NCBI GenBank assembly: GCA_000318405.1
Contig: KB291731.1
Span: 1 to 48,766 of the forward strand
Direction of reading: 5' to 3'
Origin: Brevundimonas diminuta 470-4
Lineage (GTDB): Bacteria; Pseudomonadota; Alphaproteobacteria; Caulobacterales; Caulobacteraceae
Length of the DNA: 48,766 bases
Part shown: piece by piece, positions 15,538 to 23,925 of the stretch
Numbering within the stretch: position 1 is the first letter of the stretch
Layout of the letters: the number at the start of each line of letters is the position of its first letter
Notes under the pieces: model-generated
What the model was told of the DNA's origin: nothing
What the model saw: only the letters and a program-made list of their open reading frames with translations
The model's database searches: none
Program-made: the position numbers and the translations under genes

Positions 15538-17019
15538 TCAGGCTGCGGCGCCCAGTCGGTTGAGCTCGGCGTCAAGCGCCTGCCCCTGTTCGTCGGCGAG
15601 GGCCGCGCGGCGAAGCGTGGCGATGTCGCCGGCGGTCGGCGCGCCGGAGCGGATGAAGCCCAGGATTTTGGCGTAGCTGGACAGGCCGCGATCGAAGGTC
15701 TCGCCGTAACCCTTGATCAGGTTCTGGCACCGCGCGACTTCGAGCGCGACATCCGGCTGCGTCGGCGCCCGAGCCTCAATTTCAGCCAGCCATCCCTCGA
15801 CGCGCTGCTGCTCCTCCTGGAAGCGTAAGGAGCTGCGGCGAAGCGGACGCATGGCGGCCAGCAGGCTCAGCATCAGGAACCAGCGCAGCCGCGTCGTCTC
15901 CACATGGCGGCCCTTGGTGAAGAAGCGCCCCAGCAGCTTTTCGGCGGCGGTGCTGTGCAGGAGGCGCCGCCCGATCGGAGCGGGCAGAGTCTCGCAGATC
16001 TCGCGCAGGCGCGGGTGCATGAACTCGGTGACGCTGAGAAGCTGGTCGTTCTTGACGCGGACCTCGTCGCGAACGCGAGACGCGCGGGAGGCGCGCGTTT
16101 TCAGGTCCGCCACCCGGATGGTGTCGTCATAGGCCATCCACAGCGCCAAGGCGGCGGCCGTTTCTGTGGTCAGGGCGTGCGGGGGCTGGTCCAGCGCCGC
16201 GATCCGCTCCAGCCGCTCCAGATACAGGGCGGCGTAGGCCTGGTCCTGATAGTCCATCAGGCGCTGAACCCCCAGCAGGGCGTTCCTGTGCGCGGCGGCG
16301 GGCAGGCGGGCGCGAATCCGCGCCGCCAGCGCCTGGCCGAAGGGCGTGGTCGGTTCGGGCGTCGGAACCGCAGGTTCGTCGGGCGCGGCGACCGGCTGAC
16401 GGGCGGCGTCGAACCCCTCGGCGAAGCCCTTGAGGTTGCTGTCGACCGCGACGCCGCTGGCGCGGATGGCGTCTTCGAACGCTTCGCGCGGGAAGGGCAG
16501 GGCGCCGCTGCCCGCCAGGGCGCCGAACATGATCGAGCTGATGACGCTGCCGGACCGGGCGGAGGCGGCGTCCATGTCGAAGCCGACGAAGCGGCGCGCC
16601 CGCTTGGCGGCGGCTTCGAGAATCTTGCTGCTGTCGGCGCGTCCGTCGCCCATCGCCGACTTCTCGGCGATGGCGTAGATGCGGTGGGTCGAGCCGATCA
16701 GGGTCGTGCGTTCGGCGCTGACGAAGCCGCGCACCATCGCCCGGCCGACTTCCATCAGCTCCGAGGCGATGACCACGTCAACGTCGCCGGGCGTCGGCAT
16801 CTGCGCCAGGACGGGCGCGCGCCCGTCGGCGGGCATGGGCGCCAGTTCGACATAGTAGACGGTCGAGCCTGTGCGCTGGGCCACGCCGGGGACCGAGGTG
16901 CCCTGGGCCAGTCGGCCCTGGCTGCGGGCGACGCTCTGAATCCAGTCGGCCAGCACGCCGCCGCCCTGTCCTCCGAGCGCCAGAATGGCGATGCAGAGAC
17001 GATCTCTTTGCTGTGTCAT
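15538..17019 (-). CDS. Indolepyruvate oxidoreductase beta (IorB)-type subunit, long form
   Basis: This protein of about 493 residues is more than twice as long as a stand-alone IorB. The first 200 residues are the gamma/beta domain of 2-oxoacid:acceptor oxidoreductases (ILALGGQGGGVLADWIQSVAR, TSVPGVAQRTGSTVYYVEL, VIASELMEVGRAMVRGFVS). The remainder is the helical extension found in aerobic IorB proteins. ATG 17019 lies four bases after the IorA stop; the open frame extending upstream overlaps IorA and is rejected. It pairs with IorA to decarboxylate an aryl 2-oxoacid oxidatively to the acyl-CoA. It is the last gene of the cyclase-iorA-iorB operon. Confidence 0.87.
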   Translation of the reverse strand: MTQQRDRLCIAILALGGQGGGVLADWIQSVARSQGRLAQGTSVPGVAQRTGSTVYYVELAPMPADGRAPVLAQMPTPGDVDVVIASELMEVGRAMVRGFVSAERTTLIGSTHRIYAIAEKSAMGDGRADSSKILEAAAKRARRFVGFDMDAASARSGSVISSIMFGALAGSGALPFPREAFEDAIRASGVAVDSNLKGFAEGFDAARQPVAAPDEPAVPTPEPTTPFGQALAARIRARLPAAAHRNALLGVQRLMDYQDQAYAALYLERLERIAALDQPPHALTTETAAALALWMAYDDTIRVADLKTRASRASRVRDEVRVKNDQLLSVTEFMHPRLREICETLPAPIGRRLLHSTAAEKLLGRFFTKGRHVETTRLRWFLMLSLLAAMRPLRRSSLRFQEEQQRVEGWLAEIEARAPTQPDVALEVARCQNLIKGYGETFDRGLSSYAKILGFIRSGAPTAGDIATLRRAALADEQGQALDAELNRLGAAA

Positions 17020-17023
17020 GGTC

Positions 17024-19165
17024 TTAGAAAGCTCGTGCCGCCAGGCGGCGCTCGGCGCTGCGCTGAAGAGTCGTGATGATCCGTTGGCGCAGTCCATTGA
17101 CGAAGCGCTCCCAGCGCCCCGGATTGGTCACCACCCGCGCCCGGTAGAAGCTGGGGCAGAGAATGGCGGCGTGGCTGACCTCGCCGCACAGGCCGCAGCC
17201 GACGCAGGAGTTGTCGACATGGGCCACTGGATCGCGCCGCAGCGGATCAGGGTTGGGCTTGATCGACAGGGACGGGCAGCCGGACAGCCGGATGCAGCTG
17301 TGGTCCCCGGTGCAGGTGTCGGGATCCACGCCGAAGCGGTCCTGAGAGACGCGCCGTCCCGCCTGGGCGGCCTTGCGCAGCAGGGGTTTCTCGCGCCGCT
17401 GCTTGTTCAACATGCATTCGGACTGGGCGATGATGACCTTGGGGCCCTTTTCCGGGCTGGTCAGCGCTTCCTTCAGCGCGCCCTTCATGCGTTTCAGGTC
17501 ATAGGTGCGGTCGATGGAGCGCACCCATTCCACGCCGACGCCGCGCGCCGCCTTCTCGATCGGGTTGCGGGTGCTGCGCGCCTTGTTGTCGGCGCGAGAG
17601 GACAGCACGTCCTGTCCGCCGGTCGCGGCCGAATAGCCGTTGTCGACGACCAGGGTGACGGTGTCGTTCTTGTTGAACACGGCGTTGCCGACGCCTGAGG
17701 TCAGGCCGTTATGCCAGAAGCCTCCATCGCCCATGATGGCGATCGCCCGCTTGTCCTTCGGCTTGAAGGCCGAAGCCCCGGCGGCGCCCAGACCATAGCC
17801 CATCGTTGTATTGCCGATGTTGAAGGGGGGCAGGATGGAGAACAGGTGGCAGCCGATGTCCGCCGACACGTGCGACGGGCCCAGTTCGCGCTCGACCATC
17901 TTCATGGCGGTGAAGATCGGGCGCTCGGGACAGCCGGTGCAGAAGCCGGCGGGCCGTGCGGGAACCTCGGCGGCCAGATTCGCGACCGCCGCAGGCGCCG
18001 GGGCGGCGGAAACCGGCGCGGGCGCTGGAGCGTGTTTCGGGCTCCATTCCTCCAGGAAGCTTTGCAGCCCCTTCTGGATGACGTGGGCGGCGTATTCCCC
18101 GGCGCGCGGCAGCGGGCCCTTGCCGACGATGCGGGTCTCAAGACCTGCGCGCCGGATCAGGGTGTTCAGCTCATGCTCGATGAACTCCGGCTGGCCTTCC
18201 TCGATGATCAGCACCGCCTTCTTGCCGCGACAGAAGTCCGTCACCTCTTCGGGGATCAGCGGATAGGTGACGTTGAGGCAGTAGATCGGCAGGGCGCTGT
18301 CGCCGAAGGCGTCGGCCAGGCGCAGCAGCTCCATCGCCCGGTTCAGGTTGTTGTAGAGGCCGCCCTGGACGATCAGGCCGATCTCGCCCTCGTCCGGGCC
18401 GAAGGTCTCGTTGAGTTTGTTGTCGCGCACGAAGGCGACGCCGGCGGGCCAGCGTTTCTCGACCTTCTCGACCTCATGCAGGAAGTTGGCGGGCGGCAGG
18501 ACGATCCGCTCCACATCGCGCACCGGCGCGGCGGCCGCCTGGGCCACGGTCAGGGGCGGGCGGCGGTTGTCGCGGGCGACGAAGCTTCCCGTCATGTGGC
18601 AGGAGCGCACGCGCAGCTCCAGCATGACGGGCGTGTGCGAGGCCTCCGAAAGCTCGAAGCCCTTTTCCACCATGTCGACGATGCTGGTCAGGTTGGGGCG
18701 GGGGTCGAGCAGCCACATCTGCGACTTCATGGCGAAGGCGTGGGTGCGCTCCTGCATGATGGAGGAGCCTTCGCCATAGTCCTCGCCGACGATGATCATG
18801 GCGCCGCCCGTCACCCCGCCCGAGGCGACGTTGGACAGGGCGTCGGAGGCGACGTTCGTGCCCACGACCGACTTCCAGGCCACGGCGCCGCGCAGCGGAT
18901 AGTTGACGGCGGCGGCCAGCATGGCCGCCGCCGTGGCTTCCGAGGCGCTGGCCTCGAAATGAACGTCCAGGCTTTCAAGCAGGTCGTTCGCATCGGCGAA
19001 GACGTCCATCAGGTGGCTGATGGGCGAGCCCTGATAACCGCCGACATAGGCGACTCCGGATTGCAGCAGCGCCTTGGTCACGGCGAGGATGCCCTCGCCG
19101 TGAAAGACGTCGCCTTCACCCGCGGTCAGCTTGCGGACTTCCGACTTGAACGAACGCTCGGCCAT
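17024..19165 (-). CDS. Indolepyruvate oxidoreductase alpha (IorA)-type subunit, TPP and Fe-S
   Basis: A 713-residue catalytic subunit. The N-terminal pyrimidine-binding domain includes GYQGSPISHLMD (43-54). Next come FCTGCPERP (408-416) and the TPP signature GDGGFWHNG (479-487) with DNGYSA downstream. A C-terminal ferredoxin domain has C618/C624/C630 and CVGCGLC (654-660) plus C670. Family members convert indolepyruvate, phenylpyruvate or phenylglyoxylate-like 2-oxoacids plus CoA to acyl-CoA and CO2. It follows the cyclase-family gene after six bases and precedes IorB after four, a tight operon. Context favours an aryl-glyoxylate such as isatinate or its phenol analogue; indolepyruvate itself remains possible. 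Confidence 0.88.
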   Translation of the reverse strand: MAERSFKSEVRKLTAGEGDVFHGEGILAVTKALLQSGVAYVGGYQGSPISHLMDVFADANDLLESLDVHFEASASEATAAAMLAAAVNYPLRGAVAWKSVVGTNVASDALSNVASGGVTGGAMIIVGEDYGEGSSIMQERTHAFAMKSQMWLLDPRPNLTSIVDMVEKGFELSEASHTPVMLELRVRSCHMTGSFVARDNRRPPLTVAQAAAAPVRDVERIVLPPANFLHEVEKVEKRWPAGVAFVRDNKLNETFGPDEGEIGLIVQGGLYNNLNRAMELLRLADAFGDSALPIYCLNVTYPLIPEEVTDFCRGKKAVLIIEEGQPEFIEHELNTLIRRAGLETRIVGKGPLPRAGEYAAHVIQKGLQSFLEEWSPKHAPAPAPVSAAPAPAAVANLAAEVPARPAGFCTGCPERPIFTAMKMVERELGPSHVSADIGCHLFSILPPFNIGNTTMGYGLGAAGASAFKPKDKRAIAIMGDGGFWHNGLTSGVGNAVFNKNDTVTLVVDNGYSAATGGQDVLSSRADNKARSTRNPIEKAARGVGVEWVRSIDRTYDLKRMKGALKEALTSPEKGPKVIIAQSECMLNKQRREKPLLRKAAQAGRRVSQDRFGVDPDTCTGDHSCIRLSGCPSLSIKPNPDPLRRDPVAHVDNSCVGCGLCGEVSHAAILCPSFYRARVVTNPGRWERFVNGLRQRIITTLQRSAERRLAARAF

Positions 19166-19171
19166 CCTGGA

Positions 19172-19957
19172 TCAGCCCGCGACCAGAGCCAGAACGCGCA
19201 GCGGGCTGCCCGATCCATCGCGGATCTTCAGCGGCGGCGCGATCACCACGGCGCCCGTCGGCGGCAGGGCGTCCAGGTTCTGTAGGCATTGTAGGCCATA
19301 GCGCCCGGCGCCGTGGAACAGGGCGTGGGCGGGGTAGGGCGGCTCCAGCAGGTGCGCCTGACCGGCGTCCGTGCCGATGGTTTCGACACCGAAGCCCAGG
19401 GCGTCGCGCTCTTCGACCAGCAGGCGGACAGCGGCGACCGACGGCCCGGGCGTGTGGGCGCCGTCTTCGCGGCGGTTCACATAGGCCTCCGGATCACGCT
19501 TGGACCAGTCTGTGCGGAACAGGACCCAGCTGCGCGGCGGGATGCGGCCGTGAACAGCCTCCCACGCCTCGATGTGCGAAGGCTCCAGCAGGAAGTCGGG
19601 GTCGGCGGCGGCCTCGGCGGAACAGTCGATGACGACGGCGGGGGCGATCAGGTCGGACGGCGGCACCACGTCCACGGTCCCGGCGGGCTGGTCCTTGCCG
19701 GTGATCCAGTGGGCGGGCGCGTCGAAATGGGTGCCCGTGTGCTCGCCGACGGTGAAGTTGCTCCAGTACCAGGCGACGCCGCGCTCGTCGTAGCGGGATA
19801 TTTCCTGGCGGCTGAACGGCGCGCACTGGCCGAACGGCGGCGGCAGCACCAGCGTCGGCGTGTCTTCCGACAGGGTTTGCGTCAGGTCGATGACCTTGAC
19901 ATCACCGCTGGCGATGCCTGCCGCGATTTGCGACAGAGCTTGTGCAGATACGGACAT
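19172..19957 (-). CDS. Cyclase-family metal hydrolase (isatin hydrolase / kynurenine formamidase-like)
   Basis: A 261-residue hydrolase carrying the Mn/Zn motif HxGTHxDxPxH as EHTGTHFDAPAHW. WVLFRTDWSKR, GFGVETIGTDAG and PPYPAH are blocks usual in isatin-hydrolase-like members. ATG 19957 follows GGGAGGGACGA; the open frame continues 48 codons upstream over the divergent MarR promoter and is not used. It is first gene of the operon with iorA and iorB. Isatin hydrolase opens isatin to isatinate (2-aminophenylglyoxylate), which is exactly the kind of aryl 2-oxoacid the next two proteins could decarboxylate. Kynurenine formamidase is the main alternative. Confidence 0.83.
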   Translation of the reverse strand: MSVSAQALSQIAAGIASGDVKVIDLTQTLSEDTPTLVLPPPFGQCAPFSRQEISRYDERGVAWYWSNFTVGEHTGTHFDAPAHWITGKDQPAGTVDVVPPSDLIAPAVVIDCSAEAAADPDFLLEPSHIEAWEAVHGRIPPRSWVLFRTDWSKRDPEAYVNRREDGAHTPGPSVAAVRLLVEERDALGFGVETIGTDAGQAHLLEPPYPAHALFHGAGRYGLQCLQNLDALPPTGAVVIAPPLKIRDGSGSPLRVLALVAG

Positions 19958-20006
19958 TCGTCCCTCCCCTTTTCTTTTCCTCAGGATCAAGCCTTGCCGA
20001 AGAAAC

Positions 20007-20018
20007 TTGCATCTGCAA
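20007..20018. promoter_or_regulatory. Inverted repeat TTGCA-TC-TGCAA between cyclase operon and MarR gene
   Basis: A perfect 5-2-5 inverted repeat, 49 bp from the cyclase ATG and 60 bp from the MarR GTG. Its 5-2-5 architecture matches the TTTAG-AC-CTAAA sites elsewhere in the block but its sequence differs. It is a candidate operator for one of the MarR proteins. Confidence 0.4.
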
Positions 20019-20078
20019 CTAATTTCTTGAGCGCCGACGCTGGTCCTGCGTTGGTTCAAGGCGGGAAGGGATGGCGCC

Positions 20079-20555
20079 GTGGTTGAGCAAACACGCCGCA
20101 CGGGCGACCCCGGTTCGGAGAGTTTCGACCTTGAGCGCTACCCTTTTTACCAAGTGAACAGGGTGCTTAGCCGTTACAACCTGATTATCGAGCGCGAACT
20201 GCGAAAGATCGATGTCGACATCCCCACCTGGCGGGTCCTGATGATCCTGGGCGAGCGGGCGCCGCGCTCGATCGGTCAGATTTCGCGGGCGGGGGTGGTC
20301 AATCTGTCGACCATGATGCGGATCGTGGAGCGGATGACCAACGCCGGGCTGGTGTCGCGCAATCCCAGCGCGACGGACGCACGGGTGATCGACGTCGCCC
20401 TGACGCAGGCGGGCCGCGAACGTCTGGCGCAGGCCCGGGTCCTGATGGCGCCGGTCTATCGTCAGGCGCTGGCGGGTTTCGCGGAGCGGGATTCGGAGCG
20501 GCTGCTGACGCTGCTCGGGCGACTGAACGCCAACCTGGAAGCGATGACGGACTAG
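20079..20555 (+). CDS. MarR-family transcriptional regulator 1
   Basis: A 158-residue MarR protein. The winged HTH includes IPTWRVLMILGERAPRSIGQISRAG, MMRIVERMTNAGLVSRNPSATDARVIDVALTQAG, then the C-terminal dimerisation helix. GTG 20079 sits eight bases after GGGAAGGG, and no better start exists. It is divergent from the cyclase-IOR operon over 121 bp and lies 98 bp upstream of the hydroxylase gene. MarR proteins in aromatic clusters are commonly released by an aryl-CoA or aromatic acid, which would fit here. It probably controls the cyclase operon and the gentisate genes. Confidence 0.9.
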   Translation: MVEQTRRTGDPGSESFDLERYPFYQVNRVLSRYNLIIERELRKIDVDIPTWRVLMILGERAPRSIGQISRAGVVNLSTMMRIVERMTNAGLVSRNPSATDARVIDVALTQAGRERLAQARVLMAPVYRQALAGFAERDSERLLTLLGRLNANLEAMTD

Positions 20556-20624
20556 GACGCTTCCGCGCGATCTAACGCCTTGCCGGCGGCGGAGACGAAC
20601 CGCTTGCCTGCCGCCTTCATTTAT

Positions 20625-20636
20625 TTTAGACCTAAA
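20625..20636 (+). promoter_or_regulatory. Operator TTTAG-AC-CTAAA upstream of the hydroxylase
   Basis: A perfect 5-2-5 inverted repeat 17 bp before ATG 20654. It recurs with one mismatch between the dioxygenase and nitrilase genes (26000-26011). The region 20556-20653 holds nothing else evident. Confidence 0.6.
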
Positions 20637-20653
20637 GCAATTGGAGGCGTCTC

Positions 20654-22957
20654 ATGCGTGTTGCTTGTCTTGGCGGCGGTCCCGCCGGCATCTATTTCGC
20701 CATCTCGATGAAGCTTCGGAACCCGGAGCACGACATCCATGTCTTCGAGCGCAACCGGAGCGGGGACACCTTCGGCTGGGGCGTCGTCTTTTCAGATCAG
20801 ACGCTGACCAATCTGACGGCGAACGACCGGGTCAGCGCGGATCGGATCCGCGACAGCTTTGCGCACTGGGACGACATCGCCGTGACGCTGGACGGCCGGA
20901 CGGAGGTGTCTTCCGGCCACGGTTTCATCGGCATCGGACGCAAGCGGCTGTTGCAGATTCTACAGGCTCGGGCGGCCGAGCTGGGCGTCGTCATGCATTT
21001 CGAGACCGAGTTCAGCGATGATTTGGAGCCTTACGCCGACTTCGATTTGATCGTCGCCGCCGATGGGATCAACAGCCGCATCCGCACCCGCTATGCCGAC
21101 CGCTTCGACATCGACATCCAGACGCGCCGGAACAAGTTCACCTGGCTGGGCACGCAGAAGCTGTTCGACGCCTTCGCCTTCATCTTCGAGAAGACCGCGG
21201 CGGGCTGGATCTGGGCGCACGCCTATCGGTTCGACGAAACCCATTCGACCTTCATCGTCGAATGCTCGCCTGAGACCTGGGCGGGCCTGGGCTTCGAGGA
21301 CATGAGCCAGGAAGAGACGCTGGCGGCGTGCGAACGGATCTTCGCGCGCCATCTGGACGGCCATCCGCTGCTGAGCAACTCGGCGCACCTGCGCGGCTCG
21401 GCGTCCTGGATCAACTTCCGCCGGGTGCTGTGCGGCCAGTGGTCCTTCGACAATGTGGTGCTGCTCGGCGACGCCGCGCACACGGCGCACTTCTCGATCG
21501 GATCGGGCACAAAGCTGGCGCTGGAGGATGCGATCAAGCTGGCCGAGGTGCTGGACCGGCCGGGTCTCGACAACCGACAGGCGCTGACGCAGGCGCTGAA
21601 GGACTATCGCGACGAGCGTCAGGTCGAGGTGCTGAAGATCCAGAACAGCGCGCGCAACTCGACCGAATGGTTCGAGAACATCGACCGCTATGCGGATTTC
21701 GACGCGGAGCAGTTCGCCTACGCCCTGCTGACCCGCAGCCAGAGGGTCAGCCACGAGAACCTGCGTCTGCGCGACGGCCCCTGGCTGGGACGGGTCGAGG
21801 ACTGGTTCGCCGGCCAGGCGGGGGCAGGGGCGGGGACGCCGCCGATGTTCGCCCCCCTGCGCCTGCGCGAGGCGCAACTGTCCAACCGGATCGTCGTGGC
21901 TCCGATGCAGACCTATCAGGCTGACGCTCAGGGGCGGGCGACGGACTTCCATCTGGCCCATTATGGCGCGCGAGGGCTGGGCGGCGCGGGTCTGCTCATG
22001 ACCGAAATGCTGGCCGTGTCGCCTGAGGGTCGGGTCACGCCGGGCTGCGCCGGTCTCTATGACGACGATCAGATTGCGGGCTGGGCGCGCATCAACGACC
22101 TGATCCATGCCGGGGGGGAGACCCTTACCTGCGCCCAGATCGGCCATGCGGGTCCGCGCGGCGCATGCGCCGCGCCGCAGGGCGGCCGCCCGGCGACGAC
22201 GCCGCTGGATCAGCCCTGGCCGCTGGTGGCGGCTTCGGATCGGCCCTGGGCCGAGGGCGGCGTCGCGCCCGCCGCGCTGGATGAAGCCGGGATGGACGCC
22301 GTGCGCGACGCCTTCGTCGCCGCTGCGCGCCGGGCGGACGCGGCGGGCTTCGACGTGCTGGAGATTCAGGCCGGGCACGGGACTTTGCTGTCCAGCTTCA
22401 TCACGCCGCTGATGAATCATCGCCAGGACGCCTACGGCGGCGATCTGGATGGGCGTCTTCGCTTCCCGCTGTCGGTGGTGGAAGCGGTGCGCGCTGCCTG
22501 GCCTGAGGCCAAGCCGTTGCTGGTGCGGATATCGGCCGAGGACTGGATGGGCGAGGCCGGTCTGGCGCCGGATGAGGCGGTCGAAATCGCCCGGCGGCTG
22601 GCTGCGGCCGGGGCGGACCTGATCGACGTCTCGTCCGGCGAGACGCATCCGGAAGCGCGTCCTGTCACCGGCCGGATGTACCAGACGCCCCTGTCCGACC
22701 GCATCCGCAACGAGGCGGGCGTTCGCACCCTGGCGGTCGGCGCCATCACCGAGGCGGATCAGGTTAACGCCATCCTGGCGGCCGCACGGGCTGACCTTGT
22801 CGCCCTGGGGCGCCCGCACCTGCTGGACCCGGCCTGGACCCTCAAGGCCGCCGCCGCCGCAGGCCGTCGGCAGCATCCGACGCCCAGCGTCTATCGCGCC
22901 GGTTTCGACCAGCTTGCGCGACAGGCCCGAAGCGCCGCAGATGGCGTGAGAGCCTGA
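20654..22957 (+). CDS. Bifunctional aroyl-CoA 5-hydroxylase/OYE-type oxidoreductase (salicylyl-CoA or 2-aminobenzoyl-CoA)
   Basis: A 767-residue fusion. Residues 1 to about 375 form an FAD monooxygenase (CLGGGPAGIYFAI at 5-17, WGVVFSDQTL, VVLLGDAAHTAHFSIGSG). Residues from about 395 onward form an old-yellow-enzyme barrel (APLRLREAQLSNRIVVAPM, QAGHGTLLSSFITPLMNHRQDAYGG, LLVRISAEDWM). This architecture is that of 2-aminobenzoyl-CoA monooxygenase/reductase of Azoarcus evansii and of proteins annotated bifunctional salicylyl-CoA 5-hydroxylase/oxidoreductase. GGAGG precedes the ATG. A thioesterase and gentisate dioxygenase next door favour salicylyl-CoA to gentisyl-CoA; the isatin-like upstream genes favour 2-aminobenzoyl-CoA. 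Confidence 0.88.
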   Translation: MRVACLGGGPAGIYFAISMKLRNPEHDIHVFERNRSGDTFGWGVVFSDQTLTNLTANDRVSADRIRDSFAHWDDIAVTLDGRTEVSSGHGFIGIGRKRLLQILQARAAELGVVMHFETEFSDDLEPYADFDLIVAADGINSRIRTRYADRFDIDIQTRRNKFTWLGTQKLFDAFAFIFEKTAAGWIWAHAYRFDETHSTFIVECSPETWAGLGFEDMSQEETLAACERIFARHLDGHPLLSNSAHLRGSASWINFRRVLCGQWSFDNVVLLGDAAHTAHFSIGSGTKLALEDAIKLAEVLDRPGLDNRQALTQALKDYRDERQVEVLKIQNSARNSTEWFENIDRYADFDAEQFAYALLTRSQRVSHENLRLRDGPWLGRVEDWFAGQAGAGAGTPPMFAPLRLREAQLSNRIVVAPMQTYQADAQGRATDFHLAHYGARGLGGAGLLMTEMLAVSPEGRVTPGCAGLYDDDQIAGWARINDLIHAGGETLTCAQIGHAGPRGACAAPQGGRPATTPLDQPWPLVAASDRPWAEGGVAPAALDEAGMDAVRDAFVAAARRADAAGFDVLEIQAGHGTLLSSFITPLMNHRQDAYGGDLDGRLRFPLSVVEAVRAAWPEAKPLLVRISAEDWMGEAGLAPDEAVEIARRLAAAGADLIDVSSGETHPEARPVTGRMYQTPLSDRIRNEAGVRTLAVGAITEADQVNAILAAARADLVALGRPHLLDPAWTLKAAAAAGRRQHPTPSVYRAGFDQLARQARSAADGVRA

Positions 22958-22995
22958 CCGGGCCGGGCGGGCGTTTCGCAGAGGAGTGGCGCGCC

Positions 22996-23463
22996 ATGCG
23001 CGAGAAGCATGACGGCGGCGCGGGGCCGATCGACGTTCGGGCGTGGCTGCGGATGCTGAGCTGCACCATGACGATCGAAAAGAGTCTGCGGCGCGGCTTC
23101 GCAGAGCAATACGACACCCCCCTGCCGCGCTTCGACGTGATGGCGGCCCTGGACCGTCATCCGCAGGGGCGGACGATGGGGCAGTTGTCGCGCGCGCTTC
23201 TGGTGTCCAACGGAAACGTCACGGCCATCGTGCGCCAGCTTCAGGATGCGGGCCAGGTCGTCGTCAGCCCCGACCCTGAGGATCGCCGATCGTCCATCGT
23301 GCGGCTCAGCGCGGCGGGGCAGGCCCGCTTCAACGTGCTGGCTAAGGCGCACCATGCATGGATCCATCAGGCGCTGTCCGACGTGGCACCCGATGATCTG
23401 GAACAGCTTCACGCCCTGTTGGCCAAGGTCAAGGCGTCGATCGGAGAGAACCTTCACACATGA
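22996..23463 (+). CDS. MarR-family transcriptional regulator 2
   Basis: A 155-residue MarR protein with HTH LPRFDVMAALDRHPQGRTMGQLSRALLVSNGNVTAIVRQL and wing VVVSPDPEDRRSSIVRLSAAG. It lies 38 bp after the hydroxylase gene with no promoter-like gap, and overlaps the thioesterase by ATGA (23460-23463). It is therefore probably made from the hydroxylase transcript, giving feedback on its own operon. It resembles MarR proteins associated with hydroxycinnamate/benzoyl-CoA pathways whose ligand is an aroyl-CoA; the ligand here is inference. Confidence 0.88.
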   Translation: MREKHDGGAGPIDVRAWLRMLSCTMTIEKSLRRGFAEQYDTPLPRFDVMAALDRHPQGRTMGQLSRALLVSNGNVTAIVRQLQDAGQVVVSPDPEDRRSSIVRLSAAGQARFNVLAKAHHAWIHQALSDVAPDDLEQLHALLAKVKASIGENLHT

Positions 23464-23861
23464 GCTTCACGACGCGGAGCAAGGTGCGTTTCGCACACGT
23501 CGATGCGGCGGGCATCGTCTTCTATCCCCGCTATTTCGAGATGCTGAACGGGGCGGTCGAGGACTGGTTCGCCGAAGGCCTGGGCGTCGATTTCGCCGAA
23601 CTGCACCTGACGCGCGGCCTGGGCGTGCCCACGGTCAGCCTGGACAGCCGGTTTGCGGCGCCCAGCCGCCTCGGCGACGAACTGGACATCACCATCGAGG
23701 TGAAATCGGTCGGCCGATCCAGCTGCGCCGTGGCCTATACGGTCGCCTGCGGCGACGAGGTGCGGATGACGGCTGAGGGCGTGCTGGTCTGCATGATCCT
23801 GGCCGAAGGGCGCTCGGCGCCCTGGCCCGATGACGTTCGCGACGGTCTGGCGAAGACCTGA
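23460..23861 (+). CDS. Acyl-CoA thioesterase of the 4-hydroxybenzoyl-CoA thioesterase family
   Basis: A 133-residue hot-dog-fold protein. The N-terminal signature VRFAHVDAAGIVFYPRYFEMLNGAVEDWF carries the catalytic aspartate (D-x-x-G-I-V-F-Y-P-R-Y), as in 4-HBA-CoA thioesterases. It is translationally coupled to the MarR gene. It probably releases gentisate (or its amino analogue) from the CoA thioester made by the hydroxylase, as expected in a salicylate-CoA/gentisate route. The gene ends at a strong bidirectional terminator. Confidence 0.88.
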   Translation: MSFTTRSKVRFAHVDAAGIVFYPRYFEMLNGAVEDWFAEGLGVDFAELHLTRGLGVPTVSLDSRFAAPSRLGDELDITIEVKSVGRSSCAVAYTVACGDEVRMTAEGVLVCMILAEGRSAPWPDDVRDGLAKT

Positions 23862-23888
23862 GCCTCGCCCTGTTTCTGGAAATGAAAA

Positions 23889-23921
23889 GCCCGCCCCAGC
23901 GCTGCCGGGGCGGGCTTTTTT
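23889..23921. terminator. Bidirectional Rho-independent terminator
   Basis: Stem GCCCGCCCC / GGGGCGGGC, loop of nine, T6 on the plus strand and an AAAA run before the stem serving the minus strand. It separates the convergent thioesterase and hydrolase genes. Confidence 0.9.
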
Positions 23922-23925
23922 GTCG

